Both the position numbers and the translations under genes were made by a program. Shown piece by piece: positions 1 to 10,172 of a stretch of 64,000 nucleotides of DNA (its first letter is position 1; each line of letters opens with the position of its first letter). This DNA comes from Gammaproteobacteria bacterium (GTDB lineage Bacteria > Pseudomonadota > Gammaproteobacteria > Arenicellales > Arenicellaceae), in contig JABDKW010000014.1 in the NCBI GenBank assembly GCA_013002025.1, forward strand, positions 1 to 64,000. The letters are read 5' to 3'. The notes beneath the pieces are model-generated. The model saw only the letters and a program-made list of their open reading frames with translations. It had not been told where the DNA came from and made no database searches.

Positions 1-445
1 TCTTACCGGTGCAATACTCGTATCATCCTGATACTCGCCCTACGGGTAGGCCGCTGCGCGTCCTATTCAAAATTGCTCCCGGCAATTTTGTCAGCCGCTC
101 TGCCACCTCTCCAAAAAATCAATCATGTCTTGATAAATATTACTATTTATCATTGCCCCGGTCTTACCGGTGCAATACTCGTATCATCCTGATACTCGCC
201 CTACGGGTAGGCCGCTGCGCGTCCTATTCAAAATTGCTCCCGGCAATTTTGTCAGCCGCTCTGCCACGACCGCCACGGATGGTGGAAATGCAGCAGCATT
301 TTGCTGCCTCTCCAAAAAATCAATCATGTCTTGATAAATATTACTATTTATCATTGCACCGGTCTTGCCGTTGCATTACTCGTATCCTCCTGATACTCGC
401 CCGGAGGCGATCAGTGCTTCCTGAGGCAGCGCGCAATGTTATCTG
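1..445. repeat. Imperfect tandem repeat with internal palindromes
   Basis: Two long units start at 1 and 162 and a degenerate third starts at 363. The spacing is 161 bp and then 201 bp, because unit 2 carries a 40-bp insert at about 267-306. Each full unit holds a hairpin with arms AAAATTGC/GCAATTTT (69-89 and 230-250), a small CCTAC/GTAGG palindrome, and a hairpin with arms TGATAAAT/ATTTATCA (131-152 in unit 1). The insert has its own GCAGCA/TGCTGC arms. A 145-codon open frame crosses the array, but its protein is only the translated repeat, so I do not call a gene. The array may continue to the left of the window. Confidence 0.85.
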
Positions 446-613
446 ACGTAGCGCCGCATGACAATCATTTATAATCAGCTGATGAGGTGATTATAATTTC
501 ATTCGGTCATCGGTAAATAACAATTCAGAACCAATATATCTAGGCGTGAAAGTCGGTGACAAGTGTCAATCAGCGGCGTGAATTTAATACAAAAATTTAA
601 CCGATATAGCCTG
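446..613. other. Intergenic stretch, no gene seen
   Basis: AT-rich sequence between the tandem repeat and the tRNA promoter. I find no credible open frame, RNA gene or strong hairpin here. Confidence 0.5.
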
Positions 614-642
614 TTGTAAAGCCCCAACAGTTTCTATATTAT
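614..642 (+). promoter_or_regulatory. Sigma-70 promoter of tRNA-fMet
   Basis: A -35 box TTGTAA (614-619) and a -10 box TATTAT (637-642) are separated by exactly 17 bp. The sequence after the -10 is GC-rich (ACGCGGC), a discriminator type common on stable-RNA promoters. Transcription would start near 649, about 10 nt before the mature tRNA. Confidence 0.7.
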
Positions 643-658
643 ACGCGGCACTTGATAT

Positions 659-735
<77 letters not shown>

Positions 736-857
736 AGTAAGTCATTTGTTGAATTGGTGTTTAGCATGTGATTGAGCGGTGTAATAACCCAGCCGGTTCT
801 GTTCCGCCGGTGCGGTTCGCTGCTACCAAAAATGTCTGAACATAACAGGCACACTGG

Positions 858-924
858 AAGCCCCGCTGTATGCGGGGTTTCGTGTTTTTGCAGTATACGA
901 AGTGAGCTACAGGCTCGCTTTTTT
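858..924 (+). terminator. Two hairpins between tRNA-fMet and rimP
   Basis: The first stem is CCCCGC/GCGGGG (861-866/872-877) followed by TTT and a looser T-run. The second is AAGTGAGC/GCTCGCTT (900-907/913-920) with one G-U pair and a run of six T from 919. The second is a good intrinsic terminator. If it works, the tRNA is only partly co-transcribed with rimP. Confidence 0.65.
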
Positions 925-972
925 GTTTTTAGTGAACATAAGATATTGATAAATATAGTTAATATTTGAAAG

Positions 973-1437
973 ATGGGCTTAACTGTACCGCACATAGATG
1001 AATTGCTACAACCAGGTGCTGAAGCGCTGGGTTACGAGCTGGTGGCCGTTGAAATGAGTGGCGGTGACTCTTCAATCGTGCGTATTTACATTGATGCGGA
1101 CGACGGAATCACGGTCGATGATTGTGCTCGTGCCAGTCGGCAATTCAGTGCCATTCTGGATGTTGAAGATCCGATCTCAAACCGTTACACGTTGGAGGTA
1201 TCTTCACCGGGTATGGATCGACCGCTGGCCAAGCCGGAACACTTTGAAAAAGTGGTTGGCCAGGATGTGAAAATAAAAATGTCGACTTTGATTAACGGGC
1301 GACGACGGTTCACCGGGCAACTGGTGGAAGCAAACGATGATTTTGCGGTAGTGGAGGTTGATGGTGAACAAACTGAACTTCCCTACCAGGAGATGGACCG
1401 GGCGAGACTGATCCCGGTCTACGATTTTGATGTGTGA
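973..1437 (+). CDS. rimP: Ribosome maturation factor RimP
   Basis: The 154-residue protein matches RimP, which assists late 30S subunit maturation in the cytoplasm. The family signatures are clear: the ALGYELV stretch near residue 17, the IDADDGITVDDCA segment near residue 40, and the LEVSSPGMDRPL segment near residue 75 that links the N-terminal alpha/beta domain to the C-terminal Sm-like barrel. Length agrees with the family (about 150). It is first in the rimP-nusA-infB-rbfA series, 40 bp before nusA. No strong Shine-Dalgarno precedes the ATG, but the N-terminus aligns with the family, which supports this start. Confidence 0.97.
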   Translation: MGLTVPHIDELLQPGAEALGYELVAVEMSGGDSSIVRIYIDADDGITVDDCARASRQFSAILDVEDPISNRYTLEVSSPGMDRPLAKPEHFEKVVGQDVKIKMSTLINGRRRFTGQLVEANDDFAVVEVDGEQTELPYQEMDRARLIPVYDFDV

Positions 1438-1477
1438 GCGATCGCTCACAAAGTTTTAAGCGATAGAGGCTTTTATT

Positions 1478-3055
1478 ATGGCAAGTGAAATTTTGATGAT
1501 GGCAGACGTTTTATCAACTGAAAAAGCGGTGGATAAAGCGATCATCTTTGAGGCGATTGAAGCGGCCTTGGCGACGGCCACGCGCAAGCGCCATCGTGAA
1601 GATATCGAAGTGCACTGCACCATTAATCAGGAAGATGGCTCCTACATACCTTATCGTGTGTGGGAAGTGATTGAAGATGATGCTGAGCTGGAGTTCCCCA
1701 GCAAGCAAATCTGTATCAGTGCAGCCAAAGAACATGATCCGGATCTCGAGGTGGGTGAGTTTGTAAAAGAAGAACTCGAAGCCGTGCCGTTCGGCCGCAT
1801 TGCCGCGCAGGCCGCCAAACAGGTGATCATGCAAAAAGTGCGTGAGGCCGAACGGAATAAAATCAGTGAGGAGTTTGAACCACGCATTGGTGAGATGTTG
1901 TCCGGCGTGGTTAAGCGCATGGAGCGCGGCGATGTCATTGTCGATCTTGGCGGTGTGGAAGCTGTGTTGCCGCGCAGCAAGATGATTCAGCGAGAAGGCC
2001 TACGCCCCGGCGATCGAATTCGGGCAATTCTGGATGAAGTAAAAACCAATAATCGAGGTCCGCAACTGGTCGTTAATCGAGTCAGTCCGGATCTGGTATT
2101 AAGCCTGTTCCGCACCGAGGTGCCTGAAGCCAGTGAAAATATTATCGAAATTTTAGCGGCTGCTCGTGACCCCGGCTTGCGAGCCAAGATTGCGGTTAAA
2201 TCAAATGATTCCAAAGTCGATCCAGTCGGTGCCTGTGTGGGTATTCGAGGGTCGCGGGTACAAAGCGTTTCCAATGAAATTAACGGTGAGCGCGTAGACA
2301 TCATCAAATGGTCGGAAGACCCTGCGCAGTTTGTAATTAATGCGCTGGCACCGGCCGAAGTTGAGTCCATCATGGTGGATGAAGACAAGGGTGTGATGGA
2401 CGTTATTGTGGATGAGACCCAATTGTCTCTGGCCATCGGCCGTGGCGGTCAAAATGTGCGCCTGGCGGGTGAATTGACTGGCTGGGAAATCAACATTATG
2501 ACCTACGAGCAAGCCAACGAAAAACTGGAAGAAGAATCGTCTGGTGTGCGTGAGATGTTCATGCAAAAACTCGACATCGATGCGGATGTGGCCACTATCC
2601 TGATTCAGGAAGGCTTCACTACTCTGGAAGAGGTTGCCTATGTGCCGCGTGAAGAAATGATCGAAGTTGAAGAGTTCGATGAGGCATTGGTCGATGAGTT
2701 GCGTCAGCGTGCAGACGATGCCTTAGTTACACTGGCGATCCAGAAAGAGGAAATGCTTAAGGGTGCAGACCCTGCAGATGATCTGTTGGGTATGGATGGT
2801 ATGGATGAGACTACGGCTAAGTTTTTGGCGATTAACAACATTAAGACCATGGAAGATCTGGCCGAAGCGGCTACCGACGAGCTACTTGAAATCGATGGTC
2901 TGGAAATGACCGAAGAGCGGGCACAAGCGCTGATTATGACGGCGCGCCGACCCTGGTTTGTAGAAATGGGTATTGACCCAGATGCGCTTGATGAAGAAGC
3001 CGAGGATGCTGATGAGGCATCAGATGCGGCATCTGGCGGGGCGGCTGGCAGTTAA
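1478..3055 (+). CDS. nusA: Transcription termination/antitermination factor NusA
   Basis: A 525-residue NusA, which binds RNA polymerase and nascent RNA to control pausing, termination and rRNA antitermination. Order of parts: N-terminal polymerase-binding domain (about 1-125), S1 domain (about 135-200, with the VVKRMERGDVIVDLGG stretch), two KH domains (about 230-350, with DPVGACVGIRGSRVQ and AIGRGGQNVRLA), then two acidic C-terminal repeats (about 365-500) like those of enteric NusA. The last 25 residues form an Asp/Glu/Ala tail, making the protein about 30 residues longer than the E. coli one (495). It sits between rimP and infB as in most gammaproteobacteria. Confidence 0.98.
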   Translation: MASEILMMADVLSTEKAVDKAIIFEAIEAALATATRKRHREDIEVHCTINQEDGSYIPYRVWEVIEDDAELEFPSKQICISAAKEHDPDLEVGEFVKEELEAVPFGRIAAQAAKQVIMQKVREAERNKISEEFEPRIGEMLSGVVKRMERGDVIVDLGGVEAVLPRSKMIQREGLRPGDRIRAILDEVKTNNRGPQLVVNRVSPDLVLSLFRTEVPEASENIIEILAAARDPGLRAKIAVKSNDSKVDPVGACVGIRGSRVQSVSNEINGERVDIIKWSEDPAQFVINALAPAEVESIMVDEDKGVMDVIVDETQLSLAIGRGGQNVRLAGELTGWEINIMTYEQANEKLEEESSGVREMFMQKLDIDADVATILIQEGFTTLEEVAYVPREEMIEVEEFDEALVDELRQRADDALVTLAIQKEEMLKGADPADDLLGMDGMDETTAKFLAINNIKTMEDLAEAATDELLEIDGLEMTEERAQALIMTARRPWFVEMGIDPDALDEEAEDADEASDAASGGAAGS

Positions 3056-3128
3056 CGTAGCAGCAGTAAGTCTAAGTAAATAAGTCAAAGCAAGCCTAAC
3101 TCAATAGCAGTAAAAAAGAGCCAAAATT

Positions 3129-5741
3129 ATGTCTACTATCACCATTAAAGCTTTTGCTGAACAAATTGGTATCGAAGCCGATCGCTTGGTCAAACAACTG
3201 GGCGACGCCGGTATTGATGGCAAATCCGTGGATGATTCATTGCGTGACGAAGAAAAGCGTCAATTGTTGGAGCATTTGCGCGGTGGCGCCAAAGCTGCTG
3301 CGCCCAGTGCAGCCCCGGCCGGTCGTGGCAAGATCACGCTAAAGAAGAAAACCACGTCTGAGATTAAGCAAACATCCAGAACTGGCATAGCGCGCACAGT
3401 CCATGTGCAAACTAAAAAGCGCCGGACTTTTGTAAAGCGTGAGGTGTTAGAGGCTCAGGAAGCCGAGCGGCAGGAACTGGAAAAACAGCGTCAGATCGAA
3501 GAAGCGCGCTTGCAGCAAGAACGCGAAGCCGAGGAAGCCGCTGCACAGCAAGCGGCGGAGCAGGCCGCAGCAGAAGCGGAGTTGGCCGCCGCCGAGAGCC
3601 CCGCTGAGAGTGAGCAAGAAGCTGAGGTTGCTGAAGCAGAAGCTACTGAGCAAGAGGCTGACACAAGCGATGTTCAACCGGAAGTAGAAGAAGCACCCGT
3701 TGCAGCGTCGCGTCGTGAAGTGGAAATGCCTTCGATTATTCGTAAGGCGTCTGATCGCAAACCAAGCTCGCCTATTATTCGTCAGGCAGAGCCATTGCCG
3801 GAAATCGCCGCCGCTGATCCGAAAGCGGCGAAAGGTAAAGGTAAACGCAAGCCGTTCGCCGGTCGCGAAGAACTTCATGTTGCGAAAGGCCGCAAAAAAC
3901 GTAAAGAAAGGCGGCGACCTTCCAATATTAAATCGAGCGTGTCAGACCAGCACGCGTTTGAACGCCCAGTCGCGCCGGTGGTGCGAGATGTTCAGATTCC
4001 GGAAACCATCAGCGTGGGTGATCTGGCCGCGCAGATGTCGGTTAAGTCATCTGAGGTTGTCAAAGCATTATTTAACATGGGCACCATGGTGACCATAAAC
4101 CAAACTCTTGATCAGGATACCGCCATGTTGGTGGTTGAGGAGATGGGCCACAACGCAACCGAAGCCAAGCAGGATGACCCGGAGGCGTTCATCTCACAGA
4201 GTCAGGAGATTGAGGTTGATGAGTCTGAATGGCAGCCCCGTTGTCCGGTAGTAACGGTAATGGGTCACGTAGATCACGGTAAAACCTCGCTGCTGGATTA
4301 TATTCGCAAGAGTAAAGTGACTGCAGGTGAAGCCGGTGGTATTACACAACATATCGGTGCTTATCAGGTCGAAACCAGTAACGGAGAGATAACGTTTCTT
4401 GATACACCGGGCCACGAGGCGTTCAGCGCTATGCGTGCACGCGGTGCGCAGGCAACCGACTTGATTATTCTTGTGGTTGCGGCGGACGATGGCGTGAAAC
4501 CACAAACGGTTGAAGCAATAAAGCATGCCAAAAATGCCGGTGTGACAGTGATTGTGGCAATCAATAAAATGGATAAAGAGTCTGCTGATCCGGAACGGGT
4601 CAAGCAGGAACTGGCTACCGAAGAGGTGATACCGGAAGATTGGGGCGGCGATGTAATGATGGTGCCGGTCTCCGCCGAAACCGGTCAGGGCGTTGAAGAA
4701 TTACTGGAAGCCGTGGCCATGCAGGCTGAATTGCTGGAACTCAAAGCCCGGCCAGACGGCAACGCCTCAGGTCTGGTGGTGGAAGCGCGCCTCGATAAAG
4801 GCCGCGGCGCTGTTTGTACCATTCTGGTTCAGCATGGCCAGCTGCATAATGGTGACATCGTGTTAGTCGGTCGCGAAACCGGCCGTGTACGTGCGATGAG
4901 CGATCACGCTGGTGCAGCTATCAAAGTTGCCGGCCCTTCTACGCCGGTTGAAATTCAAGGTTTGAGTGGGGTGCCCGCAGCCGGCGATGAGGTGCTGGTG
5001 GTCGATGATGAGCGTAAGGCCCGTGAAGCCGCTGAGTTTCGTCAACATAAAGATCGCGAGGCTCGCCTGGCACGCCAACAGGCGGCCAAGCTGGAGAATA
5101 TGTTTGCCCAGATGGGTGATGGCGAAACTAAAAACGTCAACGTATTAATCAAAGGCGATGTGCAGGGGTCAATTGAAGCACTGACCGAGTCTCTGATGAA
5201 GCTTTCTACCGACGATGTAAAGGTGAGCGTGGTGCATGGCATGGTGGGTGCCATCAACGAATCCGATATTAACCTGGCGATGGCATCCTCCGCTGTGGTG
5301 ATAGGCTTTAATGTGCGAGCTGATGCGCAGGCGCGCAAGCTGGCCGAGCAGGAAGATGTGCAGATCCGTTATTACAGCATTATTTACGAAGTAATTGATG
5401 ATGTGAAAGCCGCGATGGAAGGCTTGCTGGATCCGGAGATTCGCGAAGATGTATTGGGTTACGTCGAGGTTCGCGAGGTATTTAAAGCACCTAAAATTGG
5501 CACGATCGCGGGTTGTTTCGTTACCGAAGGCCTGGTGCGACGCAATGCCGAAGTGCGCGTGCTGCGCGAAGGGGTGGTTATCTTCGAAGGCAAAATTGAT
5601 TCACTGCGCCGCTTTAAAGACGATGTCAGTGAAGTTAAATCCGGTACCGAATGTGGTATCGGAGTGACCAACTACAACGATATCAAGGTCGATGATCAGC
5701 TCGAGATTTTTGAGAAGGTCGAGGTCAAGGTAACCCTGTAG
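3129..5741 (+). CDS. infB: Translation initiation factor IF-2
   Basis: An 870-residue IF-2, the GTPase that brings fMet-tRNA to the 30S subunit and promotes subunit joining. An IF2-N domain covers about 1-50. A charged Glu/Ala-rich linker follows (about 100-240), and a second IF2-N domain lies near 290-340. The G domain starts near 370: G1 GHVDHGKT at 379-386, G3 DTPGH at 425-429, G4 NKMD at 479-482. Beta-barrel domains and the C-terminal fMet-tRNA-binding domain complete the protein. It lies 73 bp after nusA and 36 bp before rbfA. Internal starts, known in some bacteria, were not assessed. Confidence 0.98.
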   Translation: MSTITIKAFAEQIGIEADRLVKQLGDAGIDGKSVDDSLRDEEKRQLLEHLRGGAKAAAPSAAPAGRGKITLKKKTTSEIKQTSRTGIARTVHVQTKKRRTFVKREVLEAQEAERQELEKQRQIEEARLQQEREAEEAAAQQAAEQAAAEAELAAAESPAESEQEAEVAEAEATEQEADTSDVQPEVEEAPVAASRREVEMPSIIRKASDRKPSSPIIRQAEPLPEIAAADPKAAKGKGKRKPFAGREELHVAKGRKKRKERRRPSNIKSSVSDQHAFERPVAPVVRDVQIPETISVGDLAAQMSVKSSEVVKALFNMGTMVTINQTLDQDTAMLVVEEMGHNATEAKQDDPEAFISQSQEIEVDESEWQPRCPVVTVMGHVDHGKTSLLDYIRKSKVTAGEAGGITQHIGAYQVETSNGEITFLDTPGHEAFSAMRARGAQATDLIILVVAADDGVKPQTVEAIKHAKNAGVTVIVAINKMDKESADPERVKQELATEEVIPEDWGGDVMMVPVSAETGQGVEELLEAVAMQAELLELKARPDGNASGLVVEARLDKGRGAVCTILVQHGQLHNGDIVLVGRETGRVRAMSDHAGAAIKVAGPSTPVEIQGLSGVPAAGDEVLVVDDERKAREAAEFRQHKDREARLARQQAAKLENMFAQMGDGETKNVNVLIKGDVQGSIEALTESLMKLSTDDVKVSVVHGMVGAINESDINLAMASSAVVIGFNVRADAQARKLAEQEDVQIRYYSIIYEVIDDVKAAMEGLLDPEIREDVLGYVEVREVFKAPKIGTIAGCFVTEGLVRRNAEVRVLREGVVIFEGKIDSLRRFKDDVSEVKSGTECGIGVTNYNDIKVDDQLEIFEKVEVKVTL

Positions 5742-5777
5742 CTGGCCTTTCAACACGATTCTGGATATAAACAGCTC

Positions 5778-6134
5778 ATGCCTAAGGAATTTGCCCGTAG
5801 CGAACGTGTGGCCCAGATGGTGAACCGCCATTTGGCGCAAATCATGCGTTCTCAGGTAAAAGACCCGCGTGTCTCGGGGCTGACTATCACTGAAGTAGAG
5901 GTCACTAAAGACTTGCGCCAGGCCAAGGTGTTTGTCACCAGTATGCTCGATACCGATGCGGATATTGAGGAAACCATGCAGGCACTAGAGCGTGCTAATG
6001 GATTTTTACGGCGCACGTTGGCACGCACGATCGAGCTGCGCCATTGTCCCAATCTGGTGTTCAGTTATGACAATTCCATCTCCGAAGGTGCGCGCATGTC
6101 AGCCTTGATTGATAAGGCGTTGAATCGGGACTAG
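5778..6134 (+). CDS. rbfA: 30S ribosome-binding factor RbfA
   Basis: A 118-residue KH-like protein that binds the 16S rRNA 5' region during cold-sensitive 30S maturation. The opening (PKEFARSERVAQMVNRHLAQI), the VKDPRVSGLTITEVEVTKDL core and the length match RbfA. The start is supported by family alignment; the upstream Shine-Dalgarno is weak. In E. coli truB follows rbfA. Here obgE follows after 31 bp, so the usual series is broken at this point. Confidence 0.96.
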   Translation: MPKEFARSERVAQMVNRHLAQIMRSQVKDPRVSGLTITEVEVTKDLRQAKVFVTSMLDTDADIEETMQALERANGFLRRTLARTIELRHCPNLVFSYDNSISEGARMSALIDKALNRD

Positions 6135-6165
6135 CCTCCATTGCAGTGCGGCCTGACGGTGCAAC

Positions 6166-7254
6166 ATGAAATTTGTAGATGAAGCTGAAATCACCGTTAA
6201 AGCCGGTAATGGTGGCAATGGTGCGCTGAGCTTTCGGCGCGAAAAGTATATTCCTAAAGGTGGGCCGGACGGCGGCGACGGTGGTCGCGGCGGCAGTGTT
6301 TTTCTGCTTGCAACAGAGGGCTTGAACACGCTGGCGGATTTTCGCTTTGTACGGCACTACCAATCCCAGAATGGCAAAGGCGGTGGCGGCAAACTTAAAT
6401 CTGGGCAGAGCGGCGACGACCTCATCATTCAAGTACCGGTTGGAACCATGGTTTACGACGCCCATACCGAAGAATTGATAGGTGATTTGACCGAGTCTGG
6501 TCAGCGGGTGACCGTCGCGCGCGGCGGTGAGGGTGGCCTTGGTAATACCACCTTCAAATCCAGCACTAATCAGGCGCCCAGGAAAATAACCAAAGGTAAG
6601 CCGGGCGATGCGCGCACTCTGCGACTGGAGTTGAAAGTACTGGCGGATGTGGGGCTGTTAGGGCTACCCAACGCAGGCAAATCGACGCTATTGCGAGCCG
6701 TCTCTCAGGCTCGGCCAAAAGTAGCGGATTACCCGTTTACCACCCTGTATCCCGAGCTAGGCGTGGTCAGCCTGGGCATGGGTAGCAGCTTTGTGATTGC
6801 TGATATTCCGGGTCTCATTGAAGGTGCCTCTCAGGGCGCCGGTCTCGGTATCCAATTTCTCAGGCACCTGGCGCGCACCCGGCTGTTGTTACATGTGGTT
6901 GATATTGCCCCTTACGGCGACGAGCAGGCGGATCTTGCCGCTGATGTGGCAACGATTGTGGGCGAGTTGGCGCAATACAGCGAGCAGACGGGTGCCGAAC
7001 TGATGTCACTCGATCGCTGGCTAGTCATTAATAAGTGCGACACCGTATTGGAGGAAGATCAGCAGCAAATTGTCGCTGAATTGATTGCAAAACTGGAATG
7101 GCAGGGGCCGGTGTATCAGGTCAGTGCCATCGCCCGTGACGGTTCACAGGCGCTTTGCAACGACATCATGAATTATTTACAGCAGCGGGATCGAGAAGCC
7201 GAACAAATTCCTCTGCAATCGATTCCGGAATCGGCCGACTCTGACGATGCGTGA
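6166..7254 (+). CDS. obgE: Obg-family GTPase ObgE/CgtA
   Basis: A 362-residue Obg GTPase involved in 50S subunit assembly and stress control. The glycine-rich Obg fold fills about 1-158 (for example [21 protein letters not shown]). The GTPase domain follows with G1 GLPNAGKS at 166-173, G3 DIPG at 213-216 and G4 NKCD at 289-292. The short acidic tail is typical of gammaproteobacterial Obg. The end overlaps the start of proB by 8 bp, so the two are probably translationally coupled. The usual upstream partners rplU and rpmA are not here. Confidence 0.97.
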   Translation: MKFVDEAEITVKAGNGGNGALSFRREKYIPKGGPDGGDGGRGGSVFLLATEGLNTLADFRFVRHYQSQNGKGGGGKLKSGQSGDDLIIQVPVGTMVYDAHTEELIGDLTESGQRVTVARGGEGGLGNTTFKSSTNQAPRKITKGKPGDARTLRLELKVLADVGLLGLPNAGKSTLLRAVSQARPKVADYPFTTLYPELGVVSLGMGSSFVIADIPGLIEGASQGAGLGIQFLRHLARTRLLLHVVDIAPYGDEQADLAADVATIVGELAQYSEQTGAELMSLDRWLVINKCDTVLEEDQQQIVAELIAKLEWQGPVYQVSAIARDGSQALCNDIMNYLQQRDREAEQIPLQSIPESADSDDA

Positions 7255-8362
7255 ATCGCTATCAAACACCCAGCGTTGGGTGGTCAAAGTGGGCAGTGCC
7301 TTACTGACCGATGATGGTCGCGGCCTTGATCAACAACTAATTAACCAGCTCGCTGCACAGATTGCCCAGCTGCGAGCGATGGGTATGCAGGTGCTGGTGG
7401 TCTCTTCGGGCTCGGTGGCGGCCGGCATGACACAGTTGGGCATGCAACGCCGTCCCGATCGAATCAGCGATTTACAGGCCGCCGCAGCCGTTGGGCAGGC
7501 CAGCTTAATTCGCCACTACGAAACCGCCTTCAAGCCGCATGGAACCGCCATTGCGCAAGTGTTGCTGACGCATGCTGACCTCGCAAACCGCGAGCGCTAT
7601 CTGAATGCTCGCAACACATTGCTCAGGTTGCTGGAACTAGGTGTGCAGTGCGTTATCAATGAAAATGATACCGTTGCCACCGAGGAAATATGTGTTGGCG
7701 ACAACGATAGTCTGGCCGCACTCGCCTGCAATCTGGTAGACGCCGATGTACTGGTCATTTTAACGGATCAGGACGGTTTGTATTCGGCTGATCCGCGTCT
7801 TGATGAAAGTGCACAGTTGTTGCATGAGGTTGAGGCCGGCGACCCGGCGCTGGAGGCACTGGCGGGTGGCAGCAGCAAACTGGGGCGCGGTGGCATGGTA
7901 ACTAAATTATCGGCCGCCAAAATTGCCAATGGCTCCGGTGCCAGCACCCTGATTGCCAATGGCCGTAGCCCCGATATTTTATCGAAGCTGCAAAAGGGAG
8001 AGCAACTTGGTACCTTGTTTAAGGCCACTAAGCGCCGGGCCTCTAAAAAACAATGGATGGCGGGCCAGATGCGCGCTACCGGCTCGGTAAAACTTGACGG
8101 CGGGGCGGTCGAAGTGCTGGCTAACGCCGGCAAGAGCTTGCTGGCGGTTGGCGTGACGGCGGTGAATGGCGATTTCAAACGTGGCGAATTAATCCAATGC
8201 CTGGATGAGAATGGTGTGGAAATAGCGCGCGGTTTGTCCAATTACGCGGCGGCTGAAGTGCAAAAAATTCGCGGCCGCAACAGCAGCGAAATCGCTGAAA
8301 TTCTCGGCTATGCCGCCGAGGCAGAATTAATCCATCGAGACAATTTAGTACTTATCGACTAA
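7247..8362 (+). CDS. proB: Glutamate 5-kinase
   Basis: A 371-residue glutamate 5-kinase that phosphorylates glutamate in the first step of proline synthesis. An amino-acid-kinase domain covers about 8-260, with the [11 protein letters not shown] nucleotide-binding stretch, INENDTVA near residue 143 and the [15 protein letters not shown] segment near residue 216. A PUA domain occupies about 280-365. Length fits E. coli ProB (367). It overlaps obgE by 8 bp. The obgE-proB pairing is common in bacteria. The partner proA is not in the window. Confidence 0.97.
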   Translation: MRESLSNTQRWVVKVGSALLTDDGRGLDQQLINQLAAQIAQLRAMGMQVLVVSSGSVAAGMTQLGMQRRPDRISDLQAAAAVGQASLIRHYETAFKPHGTAIAQVLLTHADLANRERYLNARNTLLRLLELGVQCVINENDTVATEEICVGDNDSLAALACNLVDADVLVILTDQDGLYSADPRLDESAQLLHEVEAGDPALEALAGGSSKLGRGGMVTKLSAAKIANGSGASTLIANGRSPDILSKLQKGEQLGTLFKATKRRASKKQWMAGQMRATGSVKLDGGAVEVLANAGKSLLAVGVTAVNGDFKRGELIQCLDENGVEIARGLSNYAAAEVQKIRGRNSSEIAEILGYAAEAELIHRDNLVLID

Positions 8363-8424
8363 CCTTACTGTGACCGTCATTGCTAAGCCATGACAGCCCA
8401 AAGCAAAGCCTATATAGTGACATT

Positions 8425-8703
8425 ATGAATGATATACCCGCATCGCCTGGCGACATTATCGAGCGCATCATGCAGACCGCCAAAGCGGCACTGCCAGAGT
8501 CTGTGAGCAACGACGTAAAAGATAATATTCGTGCTGCGATTCAAGAAGTTATTAATGATCTGGACGTGGTGACACGTGATGAACTGGATGTGCAAAAAGA
8601 AGTGTTACAGAAAACGCGCGCCAAGGTCGATGAGATGGAAGCCATAATTGCCGATTTGGAACAAAAATTAGAGCAAAAATTGGAGCGTAAATCGAAGTTA
8701 TAA
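8425..8703 (+). CDS. ubiK: UbiK/BMFP-family ubiquinone biosynthesis accessory factor
   Basis: A 92-residue protein with an N-terminal amphipathic helix and a C-terminal coiled coil rich in Glu, Lys and Leu (about 55-92). The central LDVVTRDELDVQKEVLQKTR stretch corresponds to the conserved LDLVSREEFDVQ core of UbiK (YqiC). UbiK binds the UbiJ scaffold of the aerobic ubiquinone-synthesis complex. I place the start at the ATG at 8425; an upstream in-frame TTG at 8380 would add 15 unconserved residues. Proximity to glnK, amtB and yifB is seen in other gammaproteobacteria and supports the call. Confidence 0.85.
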   Translation: MNDIPASPGDIIERIMQTAKAALPESVSNDVKDNIRAAIQEVINDLDVVTRDELDVQKEVLQKTRAKVDEMEAIIADLEQKLEQKLERKSKL

Positions 8704-8738
8704 GACGGGGTTAAGCGACCCAAAATCGACATCAGAAT

Positions 8739-8768
8739 AAAAAAGGCTGCCCGCGGGCAGCCTTTTTT
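8739..8768. terminator. Bidirectional intrinsic terminator
   Basis: A near-perfect GC-rich inverted repeat (GGCTGCC/GGCAGCC) is flanked by an A-run on the left and a T-run on the right, so it can serve ubiK on the plus strand and the porin-like gene on the minus strand. Confidence 0.9.
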
Positions 8769-8791
8769 ATTCGATTTGTGTCGAACTAGCT

Positions 8792-9421
8792 CTAGAATTC
8801 TTTGCTTACGGTTAGGACTACCCGACCGTCGGCCAAAGGTTCCGCGTCCAGATCGGTATCCCAGTAGGATAGATCCAGGCCCAGACCCTCAACTTCGCCA
8901 GACACACCTACCTGATAGTAGCTGTAGCTATCGTAATCGCCGTAAGTTGCACCCAGTGACACGCCGGACTCAAAATCATAGCCATAGCTGACTTCGATAT
9001 TGTCATCGAATTCATCGCCGATAGAGTAGGTGATGCCAAAGCCGGAATAACTCAGGCCGACATAATACTCGGTGAAGTCGCCACCAGCGGCCGGTCCACC
9101 GTGATAGGTGTATTCAATGATACCCACATCAATGCCCAGGCCATTATCGAGTTCGGTGCCCCAACCAGCGTACAGATCAGCCTCTGTGGATTCATCACCA
9201 CCAAAGTCAACGCTGGCAGCCCAGATGCCGGCGTAAAAGCCCGAATCATGTGCGTAGTCAAAGCCACCCTGAATGGATGGGTCTTCCTGGTTCTGCGAGA
9301 TGCCGCGCCATACATAGTCGGATTGAATGGCAACATTGGCCGCAATTTCCGCGTTGGCTGTGGGGGAAAGTAACGCAGCGCTGACAAACGAGCTGCAAAT
9401 AAGTTTTTTTGTAGTGTTCAT
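8792..9421 (-). CDS. TorF-family putative outer-membrane porin
   Basis: A 209-residue exported protein. It has a typical signal peptide (about 1-24, ending SPTANA) followed by alternating, tyrosine- and glycine-rich beta-strand sequence, and it ends in Phe, as outer-membrane beta barrels do. The DYVWRGISQ segment followed by QGGFDYAHDSGFYAGIW is the signature of the conserved TorF/CHP02001 family. Members often lie beside glnK-amtB, as here, which suggests a role in nitrogen-source entry. That role is inference. The gene is transcribed away from glnK and shares the 365-bp region between them. Confidence 0.8.
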   Translation of the reverse strand: MNTTKKLICSSFVSAALLSPTANAEIAANVAIQSDYVWRGISQNQEDPSIQGGFDYAHDSGFYAGIWAASVDFGGDESTEADLYAGWGTELDNGLGIDVGIIEYTYHGGPAAGGDFTEYYVGLSYSGFGITYSIGDEFDDNIEVSYGYDFESGVSLGATYGDYDSYSYYQVGVSGEVEGLGLDLSYWDTDLDAEPLADGRVVLTVSKEF

Positions 9422-10125
<704 letters not shown>

Positions 10126-10172
10126 ACCTTTCACATTCCTAACAAATCCTTTTTATTGCAGAGAGACAAACA

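Noticed and set aside
9-446. 145-codon open frame in the left-edge repeat
   Set aside because: The protein is the repeat unit translated twice; no ribosome site and no coding bias.
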